43,909 bases of DNA from an uncultured Clostridia bacterium (GTDB lineage Bacteria; Bacillota; Clostridia; UMGS1883): positions 1 through 43,909 of the forward strand of contig CANRJP010000010.1 of NCBI GenBank assembly GCA_947630975.1. Reading direction: 5' to 3'. Position numbers and translations under genes: made by a program. Shown in pieces: positions 22,873-30,222 of this stretch. Numbering within the stretch: position 1 is the first letter of the stretch; every line of letters begins with the position of its first letter. The notes under the pieces are model-generated. The model saw nothing but the letters and a program-made list of their open reading frames with translations, was not told where the DNA came from and ran no database searches.

Positions 22873-23532
22873 CTTGGTAAGAAGCTTATACACCAGCGCC
22901 GCAAGCGCGCCGCCCACAAGAGGAGCAATTATGAACACCCAAACGCAGGATAGAGCCGAGCCGCCGGCGAAAATTGCCGGGCCAAGGCTGCGGGCGGGGT
23001 TGACGGAAGTACCGGTAAAATGTATGCCGATGAGATGTACCATTGTCAGGCTGAAGCCTATGACAAGACCGGCCACCGAGCTGTTTTCGGCTTTCGCGGT
23101 GGCGCCCAGAACGGCCAGAACGAATATGAACGTGAGAATGACCTCTATCACCAGAGAGATCGGCACGTTCTCGTGATACAGAGCGTTCGCGCCGAGGCCG
23201 CTGCCCGCGTCAAGGACGGTCAAAAGCAGAGCCGCGCCGGCGATACCGCCCAAAAACTGGGCCGCAACATAGCCGACAAAGTCAGTCAAACTCATTCTGC
23301 CGCTTATGAGCATGGCGATTGACACGGCGGGGTTAATGTGGCAGCCGGAAACATTTCCTGTCGAATAGGCCATGGCGATCACCACCAAGCCGAAGCAGAG
23401 AGCCGTAATGAGATAGGCCGCGTTTGCCGAAGCTCCGTTACATCCCACTGACGCGGCCGTGCCGCACGCGCAGAATACCAGCACGAGAGTGCCGATAAAT
23501 TCCGCCAGGTACTTTTGGATTGACGTTTTCAT
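22861..23532 (-). CDS. Aquaporin/glycerol facilitator (MIP family)
   Basis: 223 residues with six membrane helices and both NPA boxes: GCHINPAVS and TSVNPARSLGPAIF. The protein conducts water or small neutral solutes through the inner membrane; the choice between aquaporin and glycerol channel is left open. The start ATG 23532 follows AAGGAGG; upstream in-frame ATGs lie in the promoter. The final residues TNS and the TAA come from the terminal repeat of the adjoining MITE, so the native C-terminus was probably replaced. Confidence 0.92.
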   Translation of the reverse strand: MKTSIQKYLAEFIGTLVLVFCACGTAASVGCNGASANAAYLITALCFGLVVIAMAYSTGNVSGCHINPAVSIAMLISGRMSLTDFVGYVAAQFLGGIAGAALLLTVLDAGSGLGANALYHENVPISLVIEVILTFIFVLAVLGATAKAENSSVAGLVIGFSLTMVHLIGIHFTGTSVNPARSLGPAIFAGGSALSCVWVFIIAPLVGGALAALVYKLLTKTNS

Positions 23533-23566
23533 AAAAAACCTCCTTACAATTTTCTCCTCCAACTCG

Positions 23567-23595
23567 ATTATACCAATAAATAAAAATTTTGTCAA
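23567..23595 (-). promoter_or_regulatory. Aquaporin promoter
   Basis: On the minus strand TTGACA (plus 23590-23595) and TATAAT (plus 23567-23572) have a 17-bp spacer. Confidence 0.85.
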
Positions 23596-23611
23596 TATTT
23601 TTTTCAACTTC

Positions 23612-23640
23612 TTGACAAAATACTAAAATGAGAGTATAAT
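23612..23640 (+). promoter_or_regulatory. Promoter of the small membrane protein gene
   Basis: TTGACA (23612-23617) and TATAAT (23635-23640) with a 17-bp spacer. It is back-to-back with the aquaporin promoter, the -35 boxes being 16 bp apart. Confidence 0.85.
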
Positions 23641-23672
23641 TATAATGAGATAATATATAGGGAGGGACATTT

Positions 23673-24095
23673 ATGCCGGTATTGACCGAAAATCTCATGT
23701 GCTTTTTGGGTATGGCCCTGTGCGCCCTGCCGGGCGCGGCGTCCAACCGCTCTTTACTGACGGGAATTTTCATCGTTTTTTGTCTGGGACAGATACCCGT
23801 TTTTGAGGCCGCGTACCGAAAGCTCACCGTGAAGCAAATCCTGAGTTATGAATCCGTCTATCTCATGACGAATTTCCTCTTTGCCCTGGGCTTCCGTCTG
23901 CTGGTGTGGAAGTCCTTGCCCGCCTCGACCTCCGGCGCCGACGCCGGATTTATGTTCTTCTTAATTTTCAACGGAACCCATTGGCTGTATGCCGTCATCC
24001 GCCTCATCATTAAACGGATAATCGACGGCCCCGGCCCGAAAAAATACGTGCGCTACGGCATTATACAGGACGATGAGACCGAAGAGGGACTGTAA
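23673..24095 (+). CDS. Small integral membrane protein, unknown function
   Basis: 140 residues with about four hydrophobic segments (MCFLGMALCALPGAA, LLTGIFIVFCLGQIPVF, YLMTNFLFALGFRLLVW, FMFFLIFNGTHWLYAVIRLI) and a short charged C-terminus (IIQDDETEEGL). I do not recognise the family. It has a consensus promoter and GGGAGGG 6 bp before the ATG. It is divergent from the aquaporin, so co-regulation is possible but not shown. An IS remnant begins directly downstream. Confidence 0.75.
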   Translation: MPVLTENLMCFLGMALCALPGAASNRSLLTGIFIVFCLGQIPVFEAAYRKLTVKQILSYESVYLMTNFLFALGFRLLVWKSLPASTSGADAGFMFFLIFNGTHWLYAVIRLIIKRIIDGPGPKKYVRYGIIQDDETEEGL

Positions 24096-24107
24096 AAAAA
24101 GTTCAAG

Positions 24108-24137
24108 AGTTGGATCAAAGTCAATAAAGTGGACAAA
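24108..24137. repeat. 30-bp IS-end-like repeat, copy 2
   Basis: Near-identical to 16961-16990. It lies just outside the 3' end of the IS3-type transposase remnant and is probably that element's terminal sequence. Confidence 0.6.
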
Positions 24138-24158
24138 AAAATGAGAAAAAGTAGAAGC

Positions 24159-24272
24159 TAAATATTCATAAAAGCCGCCTCCTTTTGGTTAGGCGTCAAA
24201 CCGCCATTGTGAGAATGAGGCCTAACCGAGTTGTAAAAGCCATGAATGAAAATACAAACGATATGCCGAGAT
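24159..24272 (-). pseudogene. IS3-family transposase (OrfB) C-terminal remnant
   Basis: The minus strand reads FYNSVRPHSHNGGLTPNQKE and then AAFMNI-stop (stop at 24159-24161). This is the conserved end of IS3/IS150 integrase cores (YN--RPH--L-GLTP). Only about 35 codons remain. The upstream part was lost, apparently where the IS256-type element begins (about 24240-24290). Confidence 0.75.
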
Positions 24273-24372
24273 TTTTCTTAATACCCGCGAAATTTTGTGT
24301 AAAATAGAATAAAAGACTTCCAACCAGACAATACTCAAAACAGAGAAAAAACTGGAAAGGAAGTCTTTTATC

Positions 24373-25176
24373 ATGGAAAAAACATCAAAGGAATTACTGC
24401 GCGAATTTGTCAACAGTCAGAGCTTCACGAGCACGACCGACATCTTCAACGCCATGAAGGAGCTGTTCAGTGACGTCCTTCAACAGGTTATGGAAGCCGA
24501 GCTGGAAGAAAAGCTTGGCTACGAAAAAAGCGAGCGTGTGTCGAGAGACGGCGAAAATATTTCGTCGAAAAACTACAGAAACGGGTACTCGAAAAAGAGC
24601 ATAAAAACTCAGCTTGGCGAGGTTGATATCAAAATTCCCCGAGACCGGAACGGCGAATATGAACCCCAAATCATCGGAAAATACAGCCGCAACGCAGACG
24701 GTATGGAGGAGAAAATTCTCGCCCTTTACTCCTGCGCAATGTCTCAGCGTGACATCGCGGAGCAGATCAGAAACCTTTACAATGTTGAGATTTCCGATAC
24801 CCTGGTGAGCAAAATTGTTGAGAAAATAACTCCCGAGATCTCCGTATGGCAGAATCGCGCTCTCAACCCGGTTTATCCATGCAGTGACCGCTGTGTGCGC
24901 AGCTGGGAAGAAAATTGGGATATTCTTACAACATTTTTTGCATATCCGGCGGAGATACGAAAAATAATATATACAACGAATATCATTGAGGGTTTGAACC
25001 GGCAATTCCGGAAAATCACGAAGAGCAAGCCGTCGTTTACGAACGATGATTCGCTGAGAAAAATAATGTATCCGGCGTCGAAAAATATTGTCGGACATTG
25101 GAGTGTCATATGTCGAAACTGGGACATGGTATCAAACCAGTTGAGCATAATGTTCAGCGACAGAGCAACGGCGTAA
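24373..25176 (+). CDS. IS256-family transposase with internal in-frame deletion
   Basis: 267 residues against ~400 for the family. The N-terminal part is intact (ELFSDVLQQVMEAELEEKLGYEKSER; KNYRNGYSKKSIKTQLGEVDIKIPRDR; CAMSQRDIAEQIRNLY). After NPVYPC near residue 171 it jumps to SDRCVRSWEENWDILTTFF and the C-terminal YTTNIIEGLNRQFRK. The missing ~130 residues normally carry the two catalytic Asp of the DDE triad (the MDAIHYK and VDGL regions), so only the Glu side remains. The protein can probably still bind the IS ends but not cut. The start has AGGAAG upstream. Confidence 0.85.
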   Translation: MEKTSKELLREFVNSQSFTSTTDIFNAMKELFSDVLQQVMEAELEEKLGYEKSERVSRDGENISSKNYRNGYSKKSIKTQLGEVDIKIPRDRNGEYEPQIIGKYSRNADGMEEKILALYSCAMSQRDIAEQIRNLYNVEISDTLVSKIVEKITPEISVWQNRALNPVYPCSDRCVRSWEENWDILTTFFAYPAEIRKIIYTTNIIEGLNRQFRKITKSKPSFTNDDSLRKIMYPASKNIVGHWSVICRNWDMVSNQLSIMFSDRATA

Positions 25177-25285
25177 GTGGATTTCCTGTGAGTGTATAAT
25201 TCCCGGAAATCGAACGGAGCATTCGCGCTGCGGTGTGCATACTCCGCCCGATTTCCGGGAGACAGATTGCTGTGAGGAAATCCAC
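25177..25285. repeat. Long nested hairpin in the IS256 3' region
   Basis: GTGGATTTCCT (25177-25187) pairs with AGGAAATCCAC (25275-25285). Inside, CCCGGAAATCG (25202-25212) pairs with CGATTTCCGGG (25249-25259) and CGGAG with CTCCG. It begins directly after the transposase stop. The remaining 25286-25460 holds the IS right end and a smaller inverted pair GCCCCT/AGGGGC, and no gene. Confidence 0.7.
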
Positions 25286-25460
25286 CGGTGGGCTCGACGG
25301 GCAAGCCACGAGTGTGTTTGGTTGGATGGTTTTTACACAGAATTTTATGGGGTGCCCACGTGAGCGGCTGCCTGTGATAGTAATGCGGTGTCAAACTTCT
25401 GCGCCCCTTACAGGTGTAAGCCTGTAATATCTCCTTTTAGGGGCTGTGCAAGCCACCGGT

Positions 25461-26198
25461 TCAACCGCTGGTCTTACTTATGTTTTTTAAAGATTCCATA
25501 ATCGATTGTAGCATTATTTTTGAACCGCCTACCTTTAATCTGTACGCCACCTGCCCGTCAAACCATACGGCGGAATTGATTTCATTTCCGGTGTCTCCAT
25601 TGACTTTCATAAAATAAACGGATTTTTCCCCGTCAAAGTTTTCGATGTAATCATAATCGCTGCGTTCCAGAAAAACAGACTCGTCTGAATTATCCGTATT
25701 TTTAGAAATGATTTCTTGAGAAAAGACAATCTCGTTTTCTCCATATTTGTATTTTAGCATTAAATTGTAATTGTTATCAAAGATGCCAACCAATTCGGTT
25801 CCTTTGGGAAGCCACCCGGGGATAAGAATTTTTTCTTTGAGGCGAAAATTGGAAATACTGTCATATTGTTGCCTGATGTCAGCTTCATCGGTCTCTATTT
25901 GCATAAATTCGCCGCGAATGTCAATATATGATTTAAACAGAAAAATACCGATTGCCGAGGCGTTAAGTGCCAGTGTTACAAGGAGCAGGGACATCGCAGC
26001 CGCGATGACAGCAATAAAGCGCAAGCTTTTCTTTTTCTTACGTCTCTTTTTGATATTCTTCTTTATAGAAGCATAGACCTCATCCATCATTTTTTCAAAT
26101 TCCGGAGTTTCGGTAAAAGGGTCGCTCTCTCCATAGTCATTTAACTGATCGATGTTTTGTTCGGCGGCCTTTTTTATATCATCGGAGTCAACCTTCAT
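25461..26198 (-). CDS. Membrane-anchored DUF4367-type protein
   Basis: 245 residues. A cytoplasmic acidic N-terminus (DIKKAAEQNIDQLNDYG) and a basic stretch (KKNIKKRRKKKKSLRF) precede one membrane helix (FIAVIAAAMSLLLVTLAL, about residues 61-80). An external domain with WLPKGTELVGIFDNNYNLML and VWFDGQVAYRLKVGG has the DUF4367 pattern, often found in anti-sigma-like or sensor proteins of Firmicutes. The start ATG 26198 has AAGGAAGGG 5 bp upstream and overlaps the stop of a truncated upstream gene by 11 bp. A partner sigma factor or regulator would be expected there but is lost. Confidence 0.7.
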   Translation of the reverse strand: MKVDSDDIKKAAEQNIDQLNDYGESDPFTETPEFEKMMDEVYASIKKNIKKRRKKKKSLRFIAVIAAAMSLLLVTLALNASAIGIFLFKSYIDIRGEFMQIETDEADIRQQYDSISNFRLKEKILIPGWLPKGTELVGIFDNNYNLMLKYKYGENEIVFSQEIISKNTDNSDESVFLERSDYDYIENFDGEKSVYFMKVNGDTGNEINSAVWFDGQVAYRLKVGGSKIMLQSIMESLKNISKTSG

Positions 26199-26427
26199 TT
26201 TTACCCTTCCTTTCCTCAAGCATCGTGGCCAGAAGGCGCTTACCCCATCTTTTTTCGGAGCTGATAAACACTAAGCTCGTAATGAACAGCAAAATGGAAA
26301 CAGGTATCCCCGCGCTAATTTCAATGCGGAGGCCTGTTTCTTTTTTTATGTTTATGTGTTGTTGACTGTTGCAATGGTAATCAGGAAGAGAATGAACCGG
26401 TTGCAGACTGCCGTCCGTTAAAGCACA
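26188..26427 (-). pseudogene. 5'-truncated small membrane-protein gene
   Basis: The frame is open from 26427 to TGA 26188-26190 without any ATG. It includes a plausible membrane segment and tail: KKETGLRIEISAGIPVSILL, then FITSLVFISSEKRWGKRLLA and TMLEERKGKNEG. Its stop overlaps the start of the DUF4367 gene, a coupling that argues for a real former gene. The 5' end is lost at the border of the serine-recombinase cassette. No family recognised. Confidence 0.45.
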
Positions 26428-26502
26428 TTAAAAATGAATTATTATGAATACATGAAACTTGGTATGGAAATACTTGGATTATAAAGGAAGGAGACAAGTT
26501 AT

Positions 26503-26751
26503 ATGAGTGAAAATACTCGAAGCATTGATCGTTCTTCTCTTAGAGACATAAACGGTGTCGTGCTTGATCCGAGCCTGCCTAAAGAGGAGAGAATGAAAAG
26601 TTTTGTCGAGCAAATCGGAAACCCATATTGTTATCTCGATGACGGTGTTGTCGTGCAAATCGCCTATGCGGACACGCAGGTAAGCTTACAGGAAAGACTT
26701 GATACCTATGTCTGCTTTATCAGTGCCGGAAATTTGTTGCCAAAAATGTAA
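26503..26751 (+). CDS. Small recombinase-associated protein (DUF6870-like)
   Basis: 82 residues: RSSLRDINGVVLDPSLPKEE, RMKSFVEQIGNPYCYLDDG and VVVQIAYADTQVSLQERLDTY. This matches, as I remember it, a family of small proteins encoded beside large serine recombinases in gut Clostridia (DUF6870); no function is known. AAGGAAGGAG lies 8 bp before the ATG. A 16-codon frame (26434-26484) directly upstream has no Shine-Dalgarno and is probably not real. Confidence 0.75.
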   Translation: MSENTRSIDRSSLRDINGVVLDPSLPKEERMKSFVEQIGNPYCYLDDGVVVQIAYADTQVSLQERLDTYVCFISAGNLLPKM

Positions 26752-26762
26752 TTTTTTAGCGT

Positions 26763-26805
26763 ATTGACAAACAGCTCTTGAAAGTGTATAATTAATTTGT
26801 CAATG
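26763..26805 (+). promoter_or_regulatory. Recombinase operon promoter flanked by inverted repeats
   Basis: TTGACA (26764-26769) and TATAAT (26787-26792) have a 17-bp spacer. ATTGACAAA (26763-26771) and its perfect inverse TTTGTCAAT (26797-26805) frame the promoter, the left arm covering the -35 box. This is a likely operator, possibly for autoregulation. A 7-bp hairpin TGCGGAG/CTCCGCA follows in the leader (about 26808-26826). Confidence 0.75.
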
Positions 26806-26877
26806 ATTGCGGAGCGGTTCTCCGCATATGGTCACGCCGGAAACAAATTTCCTGAAATATTTTGGGAGGTTTGTTGT

Positions 26878-28515
26878 ATGGGCGGCTTTATAACCGAAAA
26901 CGGATCTGACAGCTACAGAGCCGTTGCATATTACCGTCTTTCCAAAGATGACGGTAACGGTCATGAAAGTGACAGCATAGTCAATCAGCGTAAGCTGATA
27001 AGGGAATATATAAAAAATCACCCTAACATTACTCTTGTTGGGGAAGAACAGGATGACGGATATACCGGAACGAACTTTGATCGTCCCGGCTTTTGTCGTG
27101 TGATTGAAACAGTAAAAGCTGGTGAGGCAAATTGCGTCATAGTAAAGGATCTCTCGAGACTTGGCAGGGAGTATATCGAAACGGGTAAATATCTGGAAAT
27201 GACATTCCCGGCTCTGGGTGTGCGTTTCATTGCGATAAATGACGATATCGACAGCGAGCACCGCGGTTCAGGGGACGATATAATTATCCCTGTAAAGAAT
27301 ATAATGAACGAGGCATATTGCCGTGAGTTGTCAAAAAAGCTGCGCAGGCAGTTTAAAGTTCAGCGTATGAACGGTGAATTTATGGGCGCCTTTGCGTGCT
27401 ACGGCTACCGTAAGTCGCCCGAGGACAAGCACAAGCTCGTGCCGGATGAATTTGCGGCCGAGGTCGTGAAAATTATTTTTTCGTTGAAAGCGAGGGGCTT
27501 CAGCCAGCAGCGGATAGCCGATTTCCTTAATAGTGAAGGAATTCTGCCGCCGGCTGAGTACAAAAAAAGCAAGGGATCTAATTACAAATCCGGCTTTTCC
27601 TCGGCATCAACAGGCGTTTGGACAGCGGGGACCGTCAGGGCGATACTGATAAACCCGGTGTACACGGGTACTTTGATACAGGGTAAGCGAGGAACGCCAA
27701 ATTACAAGATAAAGAAAATGAGATCAAGAAATCCATCTGAGTGGGCGGTGGTTGAAAACAATCACGAGCCTATCGTTGACCCGCTTTTGTTTTCGGCGGT
27801 TCAAAAAGTACTCGGCCGCGATACGCGGACTTCTCCTACGCTTGACGGAGTGCTTCCGTTGGCGGGAATGCTTTTTTGCGGAGATTGCGGTAGAGCCATG
27901 TGCCGCCGGAGTGTGAACAGATGCGGAAAGAAATTCTACTATTATATATGTTCGACGAGCAAGGGCGGAGGCGAATGTTCCGGTCACAGTTTTGAACAGG
28001 GCAAGCTGGAAAAGGCCGTACTCCACGCTGTTATAGGACGCATTAAAGCGGTGGTCGAGGTGGATAAACTCCTTGAAGAATACGGGCAGAAAAATATAGC
28101 CTCTGCCAAGGTAAAGGGGCTTGACCTTTTGATTGCCGACAAAACAGCCAACATTGAAAAAAACAAGACCTTTCGCATGAAGCTTTACGAGGCGTACACC
28201 GATGATTTGATAAGCCGCGAGGAGTATGACCGTATGAGGGAGAAGTACTCGGCTCAAATCGAGGATGATACCTTGGCGGTGGAGAAAGCCGAGAGTGAAA
28301 AACGGGAGGTCATGGGCGGCAAAGAAAGAGACAGGGGCTGGATAGAGCAATTCTTAAGGTTTGACGGGGCTGAAAAACTGACCCGAGAGATGGTTTTTAC
28401 TCTTGTTGACCGTATATATGTTTATGAGGATAAACGGATAAAAATAATTTTTAACTATTGTGACGAGTTTGCTGCAAGCGTGGAGCTTGCACAAAAGTCT
28501 AAGGAGGTTGGGTAA
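26878..28515 (+). CDS. Large serine recombinase 1
   Basis: 545 residues. The resolvase catalytic domain has YYRLSKDD with the nucleophile Ser near residue 22, DDGYTGTNFDRPGF, VIVKDLSRLGREY and RQFKVQRMNGEFMGAFACYGY. The recombinase domain shows INPVYTGTLIQGKRG. A zinc ribbon (FCGDCGRAMCRR ... YYYICSTSKGGGECSGH) and a coiled-coil C-terminus follow. It is a TndX/TnpX-like site-specific integrase/excisionase. The start ATG 26878 has GGGAGG 8 bp upstream; an upstream in-frame ATG lies in the leader. TAA is directly followed by the TTG start of recombinase 2. Confidence 0.93.
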   Translation: MGGFITENGSDSYRAVAYYRLSKDDGNGHESDSIVNQRKLIREYIKNHPNITLVGEEQDDGYTGTNFDRPGFCRVIETVKAGEANCVIVKDLSRLGREYIETGKYLEMTFPALGVRFIAINDDIDSEHRGSGDDIIIPVKNIMNEAYCRELSKKLRRQFKVQRMNGEFMGAFACYGYRKSPEDKHKLVPDEFAAEVVKIIFSLKARGFSQQRIADFLNSEGILPPAEYKKSKGSNYKSGFSSASTGVWTAGTVRAILINPVYTGTLIQGKRGTPNYKIKKMRSRNPSEWAVVENNHEPIVDPLLFSAVQKVLGRDTRTSPTLDGVLPLAGMLFCGDCGRAMCRRSVNRCGKKFYYYICSTSKGGGECSGHSFEQGKLEKAVLHAVIGRIKAVVEVDKLLEEYGQKNIASAKVKGLDLLIADKTANIEKNKTFRMKLYEAYTDDLISREEYDRMREKYSAQIEDDTLAVEKAESEKREVMGGKERDRGWIEQFLRFDGAEKLTREMVFTLVDRIYVYEDKRIKIIFNYCDEFAASVELAQKSKEVG

Positions 28516-30222
28516 TTGGCAAGGAAAAGCAGGGTGACGGCACCCACCGCAAATCATGAAAGCAACAAAGCGCCGTACCGTGCGGCGGTATATTTGCGCT
28601 TGTCGGACGAGGATAGGGAGGATATGGAGCAAAATTCCATAGGAAATCAGAAAAAGATAGCGTTAAACTATCTTAAATCTCATCCCGATATATCCCTCGT
28701 TGAAATATACGCTGACAACGGCTTTTCCGGCATGAGCTATGACCGGCCTGACTTTTTCAGAATGAAAGGCGATATAGAGCAGGGGAAGGTAAATTGCGTT
28801 ATCGTTAAGGATATATCCCGTTTTGGCCGCGAATTTATACTGACAGGCGAATATGTGGAAAAGTTTTTCCCGGAGCATGGGGTTCGGCTTATCTGCATCA
28901 ATGACGGCTATGACAGTATAGATGAAAATTCAGATGTTTCGGCGCTTATTATGCCGTTCAAAATGATAATGAACGATAACTACGCAAGAGATATATCTAA
29001 AAAAATCAGGACGAGTATAGCCGCGAAAATGAATGCCGGGGAATTCCTGCCCGCGTCCGGCAGTGTTCCTTATGGATATATTCGAAATCCCGATGAAAAA
29101 ACCTACGATATTGATGAAGAATCAGGTGATATTGTAAAAGAAATCTTTATGATGCGGGCTTTAGGAATGTCCTTCTCCTCTATTGCAAGGACTCTCAACG
29201 AAAGAGACATTCCCAGTCCCGGAAAGCTAAGATTGATGCGTGGGCTGACCACCGCGGAAAAATATAGGGATGCCCTGTGGATAAGGGGGACGGTACGAAA
29301 AATCACCTGTGACCGAGCGTATATCGGCGAACGTATTCACGGAAAACTCAAAAGTGACAAAATCAAAGGAAAAAAGGAGAGGAGAGATGAGGATGAATGG
29401 CTGGTTGTTGAAAACGCTCATCCTTCCATAGTACCGCGTGAGCTGTTTGAAAAGGTTCAAGACGTAAACCGCGATGAGCTTGAAAAACGCTCTCAGTTCA
29501 AAACAAGAACAGATCCGGGAGCCGATTACAGAGAATTGTTGCGGAGTAAAATCTTTTGCGCCGACTGCGGCGGGGAGATGACCGGTATTAAGCGGTGCGC
29601 CAAGGTTGGGGCCAAAACCCCAAGCGGAGTATACTATGATTGCCGCGAGTACAAAAATTCTTCCGGGATAAGGTGCGGCTGCCATTATATCAGCCAGGAG
29701 ACTGTCATGAAAGTGTTGACAGAACTTTTGAACAGTCAGGTAGCCTTGAGTGTGGATGTTGAAAAGCTGGCATATCAGCTTGAGCGTATTCCTAAAGTCA
29801 AAGGACATAATGACTTGCTGAAGCAGAAGCTTGCGGCTGTATCATCAAAGAAACGAAATATAGAATCAAAAATTGAACAGTTAATTGTTGATTTGGCAGA
29901 AAGACTTATAGACAGAGAGGAATATGAGTATATCAAGAGTCACTATGAAATACAGCTTGACGGTTTTCGCGCCGAAGAAAACCGCATCTTATCAGATCTG
30001 GATAAGGTGAGATCGGTAACCTCTGAAACTGAGCGGTGGGTCAAAGCCTTAAAAAAGTATCATCGGCTGTCGGAAATAGACCGACCCCTTTTGGATATGC
30101 TTGTGAATAAAATATTGGTTCATTCAGATAGAAATATAGAAATAATTCTAAATTACGCTGATCCCTTTTGTCCTATTACGGATTATTTGAATGAAATTGA
30201 GGCGATAGACAATGCGGTATAG
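28516..30222 (+). CDS. Large serine recombinase 2
   Basis: 568 residues from a TTG start at 28516, decided by AAGGAGG at 28501-28507 and zero spacing from the previous stop. The catalytic segment is VYLRLSDEDRED (Ser near residue 30), followed by DNGFSGMSYDRPDF, VIVKDISRFGREF and a recombinase domain with CDRAYIGERIHGK. The zinc ribbon is FCADCGGEMTG ... YYDCREYKNSSGIRCGCHY, and a long coiled coil follows. It is clearly diverged from recombinases 1 and 3, so the three are not recent copies. Its stop lies 11 bp inside recombinase 3. Confidence 0.93.
   Translation: MARKSRVTAPTANHESNKAPYRAAVYLRLSDEDREDMEQNSIGNQKKIALNYLKSHPDISLVEIYADNGFSGMSYDRPDFFRMKGDIEQGKVNCVIVKDISRFGREFILTGEYVEKFFPEHGVRLICINDGYDSIDENSDVSALIMPFKMIMNDNYARDISKKIRTSIAAKMNAGEFLPASGSVPYGYIRNPDEKTYDIDEESGDIVKEIFMMRALGMSFSSIARTLNERDIPSPGKLRLMRGLTTAEKYRDALWIRGTVRKITCDRAYIGERIHGKLKSDKIKGKKERRDEDEWLVVENAHPSIVPRELFEKVQDVNRDELEKRSQFKTRTDPGADYRELLRSKIFCADCGGEMTGIKRCAKVGAKTPSGVYYDCREYKNSSGIRCGCHYISQETVMKVLTELLNSQVALSVDVEKLAYQLERIPKVKGHNDLLKQKLAAVSSKKRNIESKIEQLIVDLAERLIDREEYEYIKSHYEIQLDGFRAEENRILSDLDKVRSVTSETERWVKALKKYHRLSEIDRPLLDMLVNKILVHSDRNIEIILNYADPFCPITDYLNEIEAIDNAV

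Larger units (their letters stand above)
24283..25353 (+). mobile_element. IS256-family element, defective
   Basis: The ends share the inverted sequence AAATT(T/C)TGTGTAAAA (left about 24289-24303, right about 25331-25346), extended by ACCC/GGGGT at the outer edges. It contains a transposase with an internal deletion and a long hairpin behind it. No clean 8-9-bp target duplication could be found, so the exact ends are approximate. Confidence 0.7.

Noticed and set aside
26434-26484. 16-codon frame MNYYEYMKLGMEILGL before the DUF6870-like gene
   Set aside because: No Shine-Dalgarno and no recognisable similarity; too short to support.
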